DNA of 64,000 bases from Bacteroidota bacterium (GTDB lineage: Bacteria; Bacteroidota; Bacteroidia; Chitinophagales; Chitinophagaceae). Positions 14,402 to 24,340 of the stretch are shown one piece after another. A model generated the notes under the pieces. The model did no database searches and was not told the origin of the DNA. It saw only the letters and a program-made list of their open reading frames with translations. Position numbers and translations under genes: made by a program. The stretch is taken from NCBI GenBank assembly GCA_023429825.1, contig JAEZDC010000114.1, positions 4,763 through 68,762 on the forward strand, written 5' to 3'. Within the stretch, counting starts at the first letter, position 1, and the number at the start of each line of letters is the position of its first letter.

Positions 14402-16849
14402 ATGAAGCAGTGCACTCTTTTTTGCAAATCTGTCTTTCTTTTAATATTGTTAACGTTTGGGAGTGCGGTTTTCGCTCAAATACCCACCGATCTTAGCGGG
14501 TATAAAGCAAGTGCAATTACCGATGAACAATTGAGAGGATACCTCCAACAAGCGACAAAGGCAGGACTCACTGAAGAGCAGATAGAATTTGAGATCCGAA
14601 AGCGAGGATTGCCTGAGAGTGAATTGGTTGTGCTTAAAGGAAGAATTAAGAATATCCTGTCAGGAAGTAGTAGTGTTGAGCAGCTAGCTTCGAACCAAAA
14701 CACTGTCTCTAGAGATAGAAAAGATATTCCAACCTCTATCATACCAACTAGTGCGGTCAATGAGGTGCCAATAGATGAAAGAATATTTGGGTCAGACTTA
14801 TTTACTAACTCGGCATTAAATTTTGAGCCGGACCTTAGAATGGCTACCCCCTCCAATTACAAATTAGGTCCAGATGACCAACTGATCATTGACGTGTATG
14901 GGGTTAATCAAAGTCAACAAACTCAAACCGTCAGTCCTGAGGGTTCTATAAAGCTCAATTATGTGGGGCCTGTTTATGTAAATGGCTTAACTGTGGAAGA
15001 GGCCAAGAGTCGGATCATTTCTAAGTTATCCCAGATATACCCTGCGATTCGGACTGGCAATACCAAGGTACAAATTTCGTTAGGAGCTATTAGAAGCATC
15101 AGGGTAACATTGCTGGGCTCCGTTGTTAAGCCTGGTACCTATACTTTACCATCGTTGGCCACCTTATTCAATGCATTGTACAGCAGCGGCGGACCTGATA
15201 AGTTCGGGAGCTTCCGAACAATTGAGTTGATTAGAAAGAATAGGGTGTTAGAAAAGATAGACATTTATAGGTTTTTGCTAAAAGGTGATCAGAGCCAGAA
15301 CATACGACTTGAGGATATGGATGTTATCAGAATACCCGTTGCGGAAACCAAAGTGCAAGTCGTCGGCGAGATCAAAAGACCGGGAATATTTGAATTATTA
15401 CCAGGTGAAAATTTGCATGAACTAATCAATGGGTATAGTGGAGGATTTCAAAAAACCGCCTACACCGCTATAATAAAAGCAGAAAGAAAAACAGATAGGG
15501 AACGACGGCTGATAGATATAAGGAAAGAAAACATGATTTCATTCATACCTCAAGACGGAGATGTATTTTCGATTGATAGAATATTAGATCGGTATGAAAA
15601 TGCAATAAATATCTTAGGTGCAGTATTTAGACCTGGACGGTATTCTTTTCAAACTGGCATGAAAGTAAGCGATCTTATCAATAAAGCAGATGGATTGAGA
15701 GAAGACGCTTTTTCAGAAAGAGCTTTGTTATACCGGTTAAAGTCTGATAAAACTAAAGAAATAGTTGCACTTGACCTTCGTAACGTTTTAAGAGGTGGAT
15801 CTAACGACCTTCCTCTGATTAAAGATGACTCTCTAGTGGTTAACTCTCTTTCTGAGTTATCAAATGAATATCTAGTAGCAATTGGCGGTGCTGTTAGGAA
15901 GCCAGGAACTTATCTGTACCGAGCGCAGATGAGCCTAAAAGATCTGATACTCCAAGCAGGAGGGATTTTAGATGAAGCTTCGCTGACAAATATTGAAGTT
16001 GCAAGGAGAAGACCTAGTGTTGATCCAAATGACCCCAGTGCCCAATTGAGTGATTTATTACCATTTAATATGGACACTATTGAGTTATCAATAAATCAAC
16101 AGGATTTTCCAATAATGCCCCATGACATCGTTTCCGTTAAAACAAATCCTTTTAAAAAGAGTCAGGAAACAGTGGTAATAGAGGGGCAAGTCCTATATCC
16201 CGGACCGTATGCTATCCTAACAAGGCAGGAACGATTATCTAGTATAATTAAGCGAGCCGGAAATGTTTTGATAGAAGGGAATCTTAAAGGTGCTTCGATG
16301 AGGCGAAAAAAAAGGATTAGAGTTGAAAGTACTGATGCGGTTGAAAAGATGAGTAGACAGGCTAAGGATTCTACAGGCATGTTATTAAGGGCTGTCGCTG
16401 ATGATTATGATCACATTGCATTAGATCTAGAGGCAGCTTTAAGGGAGCCCGAGGGGGAATCCGACATCTATATTCAGAACGGTGATATAATTAATATCCC
16501 TGTAAAAGATGAAATGATTAATGTTGAGGGAGAAGTGCTTCACCCAGTAAAAATGAATTACAAACAAGGGCTTAAACTAAAACATTATATAAATGCTGCG
16601 GGTGGATTTGTGAGTTCTGCGAATAAAAACAAAGTCTTCGTTGTTTATGCAAACGGTAAAGCTTCTCGAACTAAAAAATTATTGTTTTTTAGAAACTATC
16701 CTGAAATCGAAGAAGGAGCTCAAATATTTGTACCTAAATATGTTCCTTTAGAGAAGCCTAAAAAATCTGCTGCTGAGGTAATGGCAACGGTGAGTGCACT
16801 TGCCACGATGTCGTATTTGTTGATTTATTTGATTAATCAATTTAAATAA
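14402..16849 (+). CDS. SLBB-domain polysaccharide export protein, Wza-like (module 1)
   Basis: An 815-residue exporter, the outer-membrane/periplasmic channel for polysaccharide. It has a signal peptide (1-24), a short helical N-terminal region (ITDEQLRGYLQQATKAG), a Poly_export domain (about 145-240: GPDDQLIIDVYG and SPEGSIKLNYVGPVYVNG), and then about six SLBB repeats marked by phrases like LGSVVKPGTYTLPS, VVGEIKRPGIF and VEGEVLHPVKMNY. The C-terminus ends in a hydrophobic helix. I start at ATG 14402; an in-frame TTG at 14393 is less likely. It is the first gene of the operon, 4 bp from a Wzz-like gene. A paralogue opens module 2 at 39962. Confidence 0.93.
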   Translation: MKQCTLFCKSVFLLILLTFGSAVFAQIPTDLSGYKASAITDEQLRGYLQQATKAGLTEEQIEFEIRKRGLPESELVVLKGRIKNILSGSSSVEQLASNQNTVSRDRKDIPTSIIPTSAVNEVPIDERIFGSDLFTNSALNFEPDLRMATPSNYKLGPDDQLIIDVYGVNQSQQTQTVSPEGSIKLNYVGPVYVNGLTVEEAKSRIISKLSQIYPAIRTGNTKVQISLGAIRSIRVTLLGSVVKPGTYTLPSLATLFNALYSSGGPDKFGSFRTIELIRKNRVLEKIDIYRFLLKGDQSQNIRLEDMDVIRIPVAETKVQVVGEIKRPGIFELLPGENLHELINGYSGGFQKTAYTAIIKAERKTDRERRLIDIRKENMISFIPQDGDVFSIDRILDRYENAINILGAVFRPGRYSFQTGMKVSDLINKADGLREDAFSERALLYRLKSDKTKEIVALDLRNVLRGGSNDLPLIKDDSLVVNSLSELSNEYLVAIGGAVRKPGTYLYRAQMSLKDLILQAGGILDEASLTNIEVARRRPSVDPNDPSAQLSDLLPFNMDTIELSINQQDFPIMPHDIVSVKTNPFKKSQETVVIEGQVLYPGPYAILTRQERLSSIIKRAGNVLIEGNLKGASMRRKKRIRVESTDAVEKMSRQAKDSTGMLLRAVADDYDHIALDLEAALREPEGESDIYIQNGDIINIPVKDEMINVEGEVLHPVKMNYKQGLKLKHYINAAGGFVSSANKNKVFVVYANGKASRTKKLLFFRNYPEIEEGAQIFVPKYVPLEKPKKSAAEVMATVSALATMSYLLIYLINQFK

Positions 16850-16853
16850 AATT

Positions 16854-17987
16854 ATGCCTCCCAATAGTTCAAAGGATAATCAACATGCGTTGACGAACAC
16901 GAATAAACAAAATGTATTAGAAGATCAAAATGACGAAATAGGCTTTTCGGAGATGTTAAGTATATTAAAAAGCTGGGTATATTTTCTACGGAAGCAATGG
17001 ATTCTTCTTATCGTTTTTGGATTAATAGGAAGCTGTACAGGATTTCTATTGGCTATGTTAACACCCATTACCTATGCGGCGAAGTTGTCTTTTGTTTTGG
17101 AAGAAGCAAAACCTTCAGGGGGAGGATTATCAGCTTTGGCTGGTCAATTCGGACTTGATCTAGGTTCTATGTCTGGCTCCAGTAATATGCTGGCTGGCGA
17201 TAATATCATTGGATTACTTAAAAGTAGGCGGTTTACAAAAGGTGTGTTACTTACCCCATATGACGAAAATGATAAAAAGTACTCTTTAGCAGACAAATAT
17301 GCTGAGGTCTATGAGCTTAGAGAAAGATGGGAAAAAAGTAAAATAGGTAAAAAGATCTTTTTTCCGCCTTCTAGTAGCTATACTCTTCTTCAGGATAGCC
17401 TGTTGCAAATAATTGAGACCAATATATTAAACAAGCAGCTTGTCGTCCAAAGGCCTGATAAAAAAATGAGTTTCTTTGAAGTTAAAGCAATATTCAGAGA
17501 TCAGAAACTTGCGAAAGCTTATACTGAAAGACTGGTTTCAACAACAATAGATTTTTACATCGAAACAAAAACACGGCGATTACGAGCGAATGTAAATAGA
17601 TTGCAACATCGGGCAGATAGCATTGCATCCCTTTTGAATAGTAGAACATTCTCGGCAGCAGCGGCACAAAGTAGGGTTTTGGATATAAATCCGGCTTATC
17701 AAGTAGCTTCTGTAGGTGCTGAAGTTACTACAAGAGAGAAGTCAATGACTGGAGTTATTTATGGAGAAATTGTGAAGAATCTCGAAATTCAAAAAGCAAC
17801 TTTAACCCAAGAGACCCCGGTTATTCAAATTGTAGACGCACCAACCTACCCATTGCAGAAGAATAAAAAAAGTAAACTTTTATATTTAGTTGTAGGCTTC
17901 TTCATAGGAGAAGGGCTTATCATTTTATTTATTATAGGTAAGAAATTATTATCAAGTAGACGACTGACTTTGTCTACCCCAATTTAA
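16854..17987 (+). CDS. Wzz/GumC-like chain-length determinant (module 1)
   Basis: A 377-residue inner-membrane polysaccharide co-polymerase. The first membrane helix is at about 50-72 and the second at about 345-365, with a long periplasmic part between them that includes a coiled-coil-like stretch (RLRANVNRLQHRADSIASLL). The proline-rich segment PTYPLQKNKKSKLL before the second helix is typical. The cytoplasmic tyrosine-kinase domain found in Wzc is absent, and no separate kinase gene is visible nearby. It sits directly behind the exporter, as in module 2. Confidence 0.9.
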   Translation: MPPNSSKDNQHALTNTNKQNVLEDQNDEIGFSEMLSILKSWVYFLRKQWILLIVFGLIGSCTGFLLAMLTPITYAAKLSFVLEEAKPSGGGLSALAGQFGLDLGSMSGSSNMLAGDNIIGLLKSRRFTKGVLLTPYDENDKKYSLADKYAEVYELRERWEKSKIGKKIFFPPSSSYTLLQDSLLQIIETNILNKQLVVQRPDKKMSFFEVKAIFRDQKLAKAYTERLVSTTIDFYIETKTRRLRANVNRLQHRADSIASLLNSRTFSAAAAQSRVLDINPAYQVASVGAEVTTREKSMTGVIYGEIVKNLEIQKATLTQETPVIQIVDAPTYPLQKNKKSKLLYLVVGFFIGEGLIILFIIGKKLLSSRRLTLSTPI

Positions 17988-17996
17988 AAATACGTT

Positions 17997-19043
17997 ATGA
18001 TGGACTTAACAGGTAAGACAGTTTTAGTAACCGGAGGTACGGGATCGTTTGGCAAAGCTTTCACCAAAACTGTTTTAAAAAGATGGCCTAATATAAAAAA
18101 ATTGATCATTTTTTCGAGAGATGAGCAGAAGCAGTTTCTTATGGCTCAAGAGTATACTGCTGAAAAGTATCCTGCTATCAGATTTTTTATAGGGGATGTT
18201 CGAGATTTTGAAAGGTTAAAACGAGCTTGTTTCGAGGTAGACTATGTGATCCATGCAGCAGCGATGAAGCACGTTCCGATTGCTGAGTATAACCCTGACG
18301 AGTGCATCAAGACGAATATAGGAGGCGCTGAAAACTTAATCAGGGTGGCTTTGGAAACTAATATCCAAAAAGTAGTCGCGTTATCAACTGATAAAGCTTG
18401 CGCTCCCATTAATTTATATGGGGCTACCAAACTAACTTCCGATAAACTTTTTATCGCCGCTAATAACATTAAAGGGCATAAGAATGTAACGTTTTCTGTT
18501 GTACGTTATGGTAATGTCATGGGATCAAATGGGTCAGTAATGCCCTTTTTTCTAAAGAAAAGGGAAGAGGGTATTATCCCCATTACTGATCCTAATATGA
18601 CCAGGTTTAATATTTCACTTGATGACGGAGTAGAAATGGTGTTGCATGCATTAGAACATGCATGGGGTGGAGAACTGTTTGTTCCTAAAATACCTTCCTA
18701 CCGAATTACAGATGTAGCTGAGGCAATTGCCCCCGATTGTGAGCATAAGATAACGGGTATAAGACCTGGTGAAAAGATTCATGAAGAGATGATTACTGCT
18801 TCCGATTCATTTTCTACTTACGATTTAGGCAAGTACTATGTAATTCTACCTCTTGCAGGAAATTGGGAAATTAGTGAATTTGTCAAAACGTTTAGTGCAA
18901 CAAAAGTACCTGAAGGATTTCATTATAATTCGGGAACTAATGAAGAATGGCTATCGGTTTCAGATATTCGAAAGTTAATACAACAGCATATTGATCCAAA
19001 TTTTAAAATTCAAGCGGTATATGAATCCAATTCCGTACGGTAA
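17997..19043 (+). CDS. pseB: UDP-GlcNAc 4,6-dehydratase (inverting), PseB
   Basis: A 348-residue short-chain dehydrogenase of the FlaA1/PseB type, the first step to pseudaminic acid: UDP-GlcNAc to UDP-2-acetamido-2,6-dideoxy-L-arabino-hexos-4-ulose. The NAD(P)-binding motif TGGTGSFG is at 12-19. The family catalytic residues appear as Asp132-Lys133 (STDKA) and Tyr141 (NLYGATK). NGSVMPFFLKK and TRFNISLDD are also conserved. Length is normal. The next gene, the PseC-type transaminase, starts inside its last 23 bp. Met1 and Met2 are both possible starts. Confidence 0.95.
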   Translation: MMDLTGKTVLVTGGTGSFGKAFTKTVLKRWPNIKKLIIFSRDEQKQFLMAQEYTAEKYPAIRFFIGDVRDFERLKRACFEVDYVIHAAAMKHVPIAEYNPDECIKTNIGGAENLIRVALETNIQKVVALSTDKACAPINLYGATKLTSDKLFIAANNIKGHKNVTFSVVRYGNVMGSNGSVMPFFLKKREEGIIPITDPNMTRFNISLDDGVEMVLHALEHAWGGELFVPKIPSYRITDVAEAIAPDCEHKITGIRPGEKIHEEMITASDSFSTYDLGKYYVILPLAGNWEISEFVKTFSATKVPEGFHYNSGTNEEWLSVSDIRKLIQQHIDPNFKIQAVYESNSVR

Positions 19044-20178
19044 ACAACATATAACAGAAGAAGATCTGCATGCTGTTACTCAAACTTTGACCTCAGACTA
19101 CTTAACACAAGGGCCTAAGATCAGCGAGTTTGAAAAAAAGTTTGCCGATTACATCGGAGTTAAATATGCTGTGGCTTTAACTAATGGAACTGCTGCATTA
19201 CACCTTGCTGCTATGGCTTTGGATGTTCAACCGAGTAGCAATGTGATCACTACACCCATTACGTTTGCAGCATCTGCTAATTGTATTCGTTATTGCGGAG
19301 GTGATGTTTACTTTGCAGATATTGATCCTGAAACCTACCTTATCGATATTGAAAAGGTTAAGCAACTAATAGCCTCTAAACCTAAAGGATTTTTCAGCGG
19401 TATCATCCCGGTAGATTTTGCAGGAAGAGCTGTTGATCTGGAAGCACTGAAAGCACTGGCAGATCAACACGGTCTTTGGATATTAGAAGATGCCTGCCAC
19501 GCACCCGGAGGATACTTCAGGGATCGCAACGGTACGAAACAGGTTTGTGGCAACTGCAATTATGCAGATGCGGCGATCTTTTCATTTCACCCGGTTAAGC
19601 ATATTGCCTGCGGAGAAGGTGGTATGATCACTACCAATAGTGATAAGATATATCAAAAACTGCAAATACTGCGAACACATGGTATTACCAAAGATGCTTC
19701 ACTGCTGATAGAGAATCATGGAGGATGGTATTACGAAATGCAGGAATTGGGATATAATTACAGGCTTACTGATTTCCAGGCAGCTCTGGGTATTTCGCAA
19801 CTTAGCAGAGCAGATAAAGGGCTTGAGAGAAGAAGAAACATTGCCGAGACATACAACCAGGCTTTTAGCCACATGAACCAGGTGATCAGTCATTCAGGAA
19901 ACGTAGACGGACATGCTTACCATTTATACATCATAGAGGTAGAAAACAGGTTGGATTTATACAATCATCTTCGCCAAAACAACATTTTTGCTCAGGTACA
20001 TTACATTCCTGTTCATACTTTACCATATTATAAGTCTCTTGGCTGGAAGAATGGTGATCTTCCTAATGCTGAACAGTATTACAGCAGGTGTATTAGCTTG
20101 CCTATGTACCCAACGCTAAGTGAGCAAGAGCAGCAATACGTGATCGCTATTATAAAAGACTTCTTTACAAAAGCGTGA
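19021..20178 (+). CDS. pseC: UDP-4-amino-4,6-dideoxy-N-acetyl-beta-L-altrosamine transaminase, PseC
   Basis: A 385-residue DegT/DnrJ/EryC1-type PLP aminotransferase that aminates C-4 of the PseB product using glutamate. The PLP-binding lysine is Lys193 in SFHPVKHIACGEGG, with Asp157 (LEDACHAPG) contacting the pyridine nitrogen. The N-terminal YGKQHITEED and LTNGTAALHLA are typical of PseC/SpsC. I start at ATG 19021 (overlapping pseB by 23 bp) because homology begins there; the frame is open for 10 codons more. Its stop overlaps the GTG of the next gene. Confidence 0.95.
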   Translation: MNPIPYGKQHITEEDLHAVTQTLTSDYLTQGPKISEFEKKFADYIGVKYAVALTNGTAALHLAAMALDVQPSSNVITTPITFAASANCIRYCGGDVYFADIDPETYLIDIEKVKQLIASKPKGFFSGIIPVDFAGRAVDLEALKALADQHGLWILEDACHAPGGYFRDRNGTKQVCGNCNYADAAIFSFHPVKHIACGEGGMITTNSDKIYQKLQILRTHGITKDASLLIENHGGWYYEMQELGYNYRLTDFQAALGISQLSRADKGLERRRNIAETYNQAFSHMNQVISHSGNVDGHAYHLYIIEVENRLDLYNHLRQNNIFAQVHYIPVHTLPYYKSLGWKNGDLPNAEQYYSRCISLPMYPTLSEQEQQYVIAIIKDFFTKA

Positions 20179-21038
20179 GCATCTCTAAACTTATACTAGG
20201 TACTGTTCAATTTGGAATGCCCTATGGCATCAATAATAGTACAGGTAAACCATCTGCGGCAAGTGTTTCAGAAATACTGAACCTGGCCTGGAGTAATAAC
20301 GTAAGAGAGCTCGATTGTGCAGATGCATACGGTGATTCACAAAAATCGATTGGAGATCATATTAAAGAAACAGGTCAGCAATTCCGCATCAATACCAAGT
20401 TTCGCATTGATGCAAAGCATCCGATTGAATGTCAATTAAAAGATACTTTGAATTCGCTTGGACTCTCAGAGGTCAACGTCTATTTTTTCCATCGCTTCCA
20501 GGAAACGATAGCTCATCCAAAAGCACTTGATGAACTGAACACGCTGAAGGCAAGCGGTAGGATTCGTAAAGCAGGAGTTTCCATTTATACCAACGAGGAA
20601 TTTAAAGCATGTATTTATAATGATGCAGTAGATGTGATCCAGCTTCCGTTTAACTTACTAGATAATCATTCAAAAAGAGGAGACCTTATCCAACTCGCCA
20701 AACAGCATTCAAAAACGCTGCAGGTGCGGTCTGTTTTTTTGCAGGGACTGTTCTTTAAAGAACGATCTTCATGGCCCTCTTATTTGGAACCGCTTTCAGG
20801 TTATGTTGAGCAATTGAGGTCTATATCTAACCGATATAATATGGATATGCATGACCTGGCATTGAATTATGCACTAAGTAACCCTTCAATAGACAATGTT
20901 ATCATTGGAGTTGATTCGGCTGAACAACTTCAGAAGAACATTGCAATAAAGCAAGAGATTGATATCGAAATAATGCAACAGGTTGATGCCATCAATGTGG
21001 AAGAACAGGAGTTATTATACCCCATGAATTGGAAATGA
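20175..21038 (+). CDS. Aldo/keto reductase of the nonulosonate cluster
   Basis: A 287-residue NAD(P)H-dependent reductase of the AKR fold. Probable catalytic residues are the Tyr in CADAYGDSQ, the Lys in RINTKFRI and the His in VNVYFFHRFQE; the cofactor end shows NPSIDNVIIGV. It starts with GTG, overlapping the pseC stop; the first ATG would remove the first beta-strand. Its place between PseC and the cytidylyltransferase fusion suggests it changes oxidation state of a sugar intermediate, perhaps working with the aminotransferase half of the next gene. That substrate is inference; related genes are known to occur in such clusters. Confidence 0.85.
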   Translation: MSISKLILGTVQFGMPYGINNSTGKPSAASVSEILNLAWSNNVRELDCADAYGDSQKSIGDHIKETGQQFRINTKFRIDAKHPIECQLKDTLNSLGLSEVNVYFFHRFQETIAHPKALDELNTLKASGRIRKAGVSIYTNEEFKACIYNDAVDVIQLPFNLLDNHSKRGDLIQLAKQHSKTLQVRSVFLQGLFFKERSSWPSYLEPLSGYVEQLRSISNRYNMDMHDLALNYALSNPSIDNVIIGVDSAEQLQKNIAIKQEIDIEIMQQVDAINVEEQELLYPMNWK

Positions 21039-23122
21039 AAGTAGTTGCAGTAACACAGGCAAGATTTGGTTCTACAAGGCTACCAGGTAAGGTGCTGAAG
21101 AAAATTGGTGATAAACCACTCTTAAGCATTCACCTGCAACGAGCGCTGCTTGCAAGAAAGGTGGATAAACTGATAGTTGCTACAACCACCGAGCCTGAAG
21201 CTGAGGCAATAGTTGAACTGGCGACCGCAAACAATTGCCCATCATACAGAGGATCTTTAACTGACGTACTTGATCGATATTATCAGGCTGTTCAACCAGA
21301 GCATCCTGATTATGTAGTCAGGCTGACTTCAGACTGTCCACTGGTCGACCCAACAATCATAGATGCGGTAGTTGATAAATGCATCAGCGAAGGTTTGGAC
21401 TACTGTTCAAACACAATGCATCCAAGTTTTCCTGATGGAATGGATGTAGAAGTGTTTCGCTTCTCTGCACTTGAAACAGCCTGGCAGAAGGCGTCTTTAC
21501 AATCTGACCGTGAGCATGTCACTCCTTTCATCTGGAGGAATTCCACTGCATGTGGTGGTTACCTTTTTAAAAGTGATGATTATACATCGTCTGATAACTA
21601 TTCAAAGTATCGTTTAACAGTTGATGACCCTGAAGATTTTACACTCATTTCCGAACTTGTTGATACACTATCAGATAATAAAGGCTGGAAAGAATATGTG
21701 CAGCACCTTGCAACAAATGAAGCACTTTCCAGTATTAATAGTAATAAACAACGCAACCAAGGGCTTATGGAATCTTTACAAAACGACAGTATCGTGTTAA
21801 GAGAGATTACCTCGCTGACTAAGTCAGATGAGTATCGCAGGAAGATACATGATCTGATACCCGGTGGTGCTCACACTTATTCAAAGGGAGACGACCAGTT
21901 TCCTTCACTGGCGCCTGCTGCTATTTCATATGGTAAAGGTGCTCATGTTTGGGATGTAGATGGCAATAAGTTTCTTGATTGCTCAATGGGACTTACGTCA
22001 GTTGTCTTGGGGCATGCTTATGAGCCGGTTGTTAAAAGGGTTAAAGCAGAACTGGATAACGGCGTAAATTTTCAAAGACCGTCTTACCTGGAAATGGAGA
22101 TGGCTGAACGTTTCCTTGGGCTGGTGCCTCAACACCATATGATCAAATTTGCAAAGAATGGATCGATCGTTACAACTGCAGCAGTAAAGCTGGCAAGAGC
22201 TTACACCGGTAGAAAGCTTGTTGCTTTTCCAGGAGATCATCCTTTCTATTCTTATGACGATTGGTTCATTGGCAAAACACAATGCAGTGCCGGGGTACCA
22301 GATGAGATCGGTGCTCTTTCGGTAACTTATAAGGCAGATGATCTGCAATCATTATCTGCACTGTTTGAAAAATATCCAAATCAAATTGCTTGTGTTATAT
22401 CAGAACCTGAGAAGAATTGGGGAATTCCAGATAATTATCTCGCCAATGCAATTGCACTGGCGCAAAAACATGGTGCAGTTTACATTGCTGATGAAATGAT
22501 CACCGGTTTTAAAACTGATTTCCCGGGTTCGATCAAGAAATACAATGTATCACCTGATATGGCAACATGGGGTAAAGGAATTGCCAACGGATTTTCGTTC
22601 TGTGCTTTAACAGGAAAGAAAGAGATCATGGAACTGGGAGGCATAAGGAACAAAGGTGCCGAGAAAGTATTCCTGATATCAACTACTCACGGAGGGGAAA
22701 CCCACTCTATCGCAGCAGCACTTGCAACAATAGATGAGTTTGAGAAGCATAACGTTATTGAGCACAACCACTCAATTGGGAAACTGCTAAATGATCTCTG
22801 TAATGAGGTGATCACCTCTGAAGATCTAAATGGGTATATAGAACTTGCCCCATCCGACTGGATGCCTTTGTTTGTTTTTAAGAACAATGAAAAGCAAGTA
22901 TCAGCAGAATTCAGAACACTAGCCATGCAGGAAATGATCAGGAGAGGTGTGTTGTTTCAGGGAGCTTTTGTTCCAAGTTTTAGCCATACAAAAGAGGATA
23001 TAGAATATTTTGCAGCAGCTTTCCGCGACACTGCAATAGTATATAAAAAGGCACTCGAAACGGGATTTGAGAATTTCCTTGTTGGAGAAGCCGCTAAGCC
23101 AGTATTCAGAAGATATTTATAA
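21035..23122 (+). CDS. Fusion of SpsF-type cytidylyltransferase and class III aminotransferase
   Basis: A 695-residue two-domain protein. Residues 1 to about 240 form an SpsF-like nucleotidyltransferase (VTQARFGSTRLPGKVL, RLTSDCPLVDP), the type that makes CMP-nonulosonates in sps/pse loci. Residues about 255-695 form a glutamate-1-semialdehyde-aminomutase-like, class III PLP domain (PGGAHTYSKGDDQFP, DEMITGF, PLP lysine Lys514 in ATWGKGIANGFSF). No frameshift or second start separates them. The ATG at 21035 overlaps the previous stop in ATGA; the TTG 6 bp upstream is unlikely. The aminotransferase probably installs an extra amino group on the sugar, which would fit the amidine-forming genes behind it. 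This activity is inference. Confidence 0.88.
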   Translation: MKVVAVTQARFGSTRLPGKVLKKIGDKPLLSIHLQRALLARKVDKLIVATTTEPEAEAIVELATANNCPSYRGSLTDVLDRYYQAVQPEHPDYVVRLTSDCPLVDPTIIDAVVDKCISEGLDYCSNTMHPSFPDGMDVEVFRFSALETAWQKASLQSDREHVTPFIWRNSTACGGYLFKSDDYTSSDNYSKYRLTVDDPEDFTLISELVDTLSDNKGWKEYVQHLATNEALSSINSNKQRNQGLMESLQNDSIVLREITSLTKSDEYRRKIHDLIPGGAHTYSKGDDQFPSLAPAAISYGKGAHVWDVDGNKFLDCSMGLTSVVLGHAYEPVVKRVKAELDNGVNFQRPSYLEMEMAERFLGLVPQHHMIKFAKNGSIVTTAAVKLARAYTGRKLVAFPGDHPFYSYDDWFIGKTQCSAGVPDEIGALSVTYKADDLQSLSALFEKYPNQIACVISEPEKNWGIPDNYLANAIALAQKHGAVYIADEMITGFKTDFPGSIKKYNVSPDMATWGKGIANGFSFCALTGKKEIMELGGIRNKGAEKVFLISTTHGGETHSIAAALATIDEFEKHNVIEHNHSIGKLLNDLCNEVITSEDLNGYIELAPSDWMPLFVFKNNEKQVSAEFRTLAMQEMIRRGVLFQGAFVPSFSHTKEDIEYFAAAFRDTAIVYKKALETGFENFLVGEAAKPVFRRYL

Positions 23123-23131
23123 ATCAACATT

Positions 23132-24340
23132 ATGACAGAGCTAAGAAGGTGTACGAAATGTTTACTACCTGAGACTCACGAGAGCATCATTTTTGACGAA
23201 GAAGGGGTTTGTAATATTTGCAGACAGAACGAGTTCAAGAAAGGGAAAATAGACTGGACACAGAAGAAAAAAGAACTTGATGAATTAGTTGAACAATATC
23301 GTGGTAAAGGAGATTATGACTGTCTTATCCCGTATAGTGGAGGTAAAGACAGTACATGGACATTATATTACCTGATGAAAGAGTATGGATTGAAACCTTT
23401 AGTAGTTAGGTTTGATCATGGATTTTTACGTCCTAACCTTCACGATAATACGACTAAAGCCCTAAGAAAGCTTGGTGCGGATTTTCATACGTTCACTCCC
23501 AATTGGAAAGTGGTTCAAAAATTAATGTTACAGGCATTTCTTGAAAAAGGAGATTTCTGCTGGCATTGCCACACAGGTATATTCTCTTACCCGATGTGGG
23601 TTGCTATTCGTTATAATATTCCATTGATCTTCTGGGGTGAACCTTCTGCAGAATATACGGCGTATTATAGTTATGAACAAGCAGAAGAGGTTGATGAAAA
23701 ACGCTTCAACCGTTATGTGAACCTTGGTATTACAGCATTGGATATGGCTGTACGTTTGGGAGGTAAGATTGATGAGAGGGATCTGAAGCCTTATACTTAT
23801 CCGCCATTAAAAGAACTAAGAAGAATCGGCTATCGCTCTGTATGTCTTGGTTCATACATTCCATGGGATGTGAAAAAGCAATCACAGATCATCAGTGACG
23901 AATTAGGGTGGCAAGGAGACTTGGTGGAGAACGTACCTCCGGGTTACAACTACGAGAAGATCGAATGTTATTTACAAGGCGTAAGAGATTACATCAAATA
24001 CATTAAGAGAGGTTATACAAGACCTACGCACCTGGCATCTATTGATATCCGTCACGAACGTCTTACCAGACCTGAAGGATTGACCATGATAGATAAATAT
24101 GAAGGTAAAAAGCCAGCCAGCTTGGAAATCTTCCTTGATATGGTAGGGCTTACTGAAGAAGAATTTTTTGAGATTGCAAAAAGCCATTCAGTATCTCCTT
24201 GGAAGCTCAATGTGTTTGAGCAAGAGCTTGGAGAAGCACTGCCTGACTTTCACAAATGGTCAAGAGATGGAGAGATGAATCGTAAAGAAGCAGAAGAACA
24301 ATTAGACCGCTGGAAACAATCGGTACAAACAGAAGCATGA
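23132..24340 (+). CDS. N-acetyl sugar amidotransferase, WbpG/PseA-like
   Basis: A 402-residue PP-loop ATPase that, with HisH- and HisF-like partners, turns an N-acetyl group into an acetamidino group. The PP-loop is YSGGKDST (residues 68-75). A probable zinc site is formed by Cys7, Cys10, Cys27 and Cys30, and there is a second Cys/His cluster, DFCWHCHTG. Length matches the WbpG/PseA family. The next two genes overlap it in order hisH-hisF, the same three-gene arrangement known from Pseudomonas O-antigen loci. The acceptor is probably a nonulosonate or its precursor, given the neighbours. Confidence 0.93.
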   Translation: MTELRRCTKCLLPETHESIIFDEEGVCNICRQNEFKKGKIDWTQKKKELDELVEQYRGKGDYDCLIPYSGGKDSTWTLYYLMKEYGLKPLVVRFDHGFLRPNLHDNTTKALRKLGADFHTFTPNWKVVQKLMLQAFLEKGDFCWHCHTGIFSYPMWVAIRYNIPLIFWGEPSAEYTAYYSYEQAEEVDEKRFNRYVNLGITALDMAVRLGGKIDERDLKPYTYPPLKELRRIGYRSVCLGSYIPWDVKKQSQIISDELGWQGDLVENVPPGYNYEKIECYLQGVRDYIKYIKRGYTRPTHLASIDIRHERLTRPEGLTMIDKYEGKKPASLEIFLDMVGLTEEEFFEIAKSHSVSPWKLNVFEQELGEALPDFHKWSRDGEMNRKEAEEQLDRWKQSVQTEA

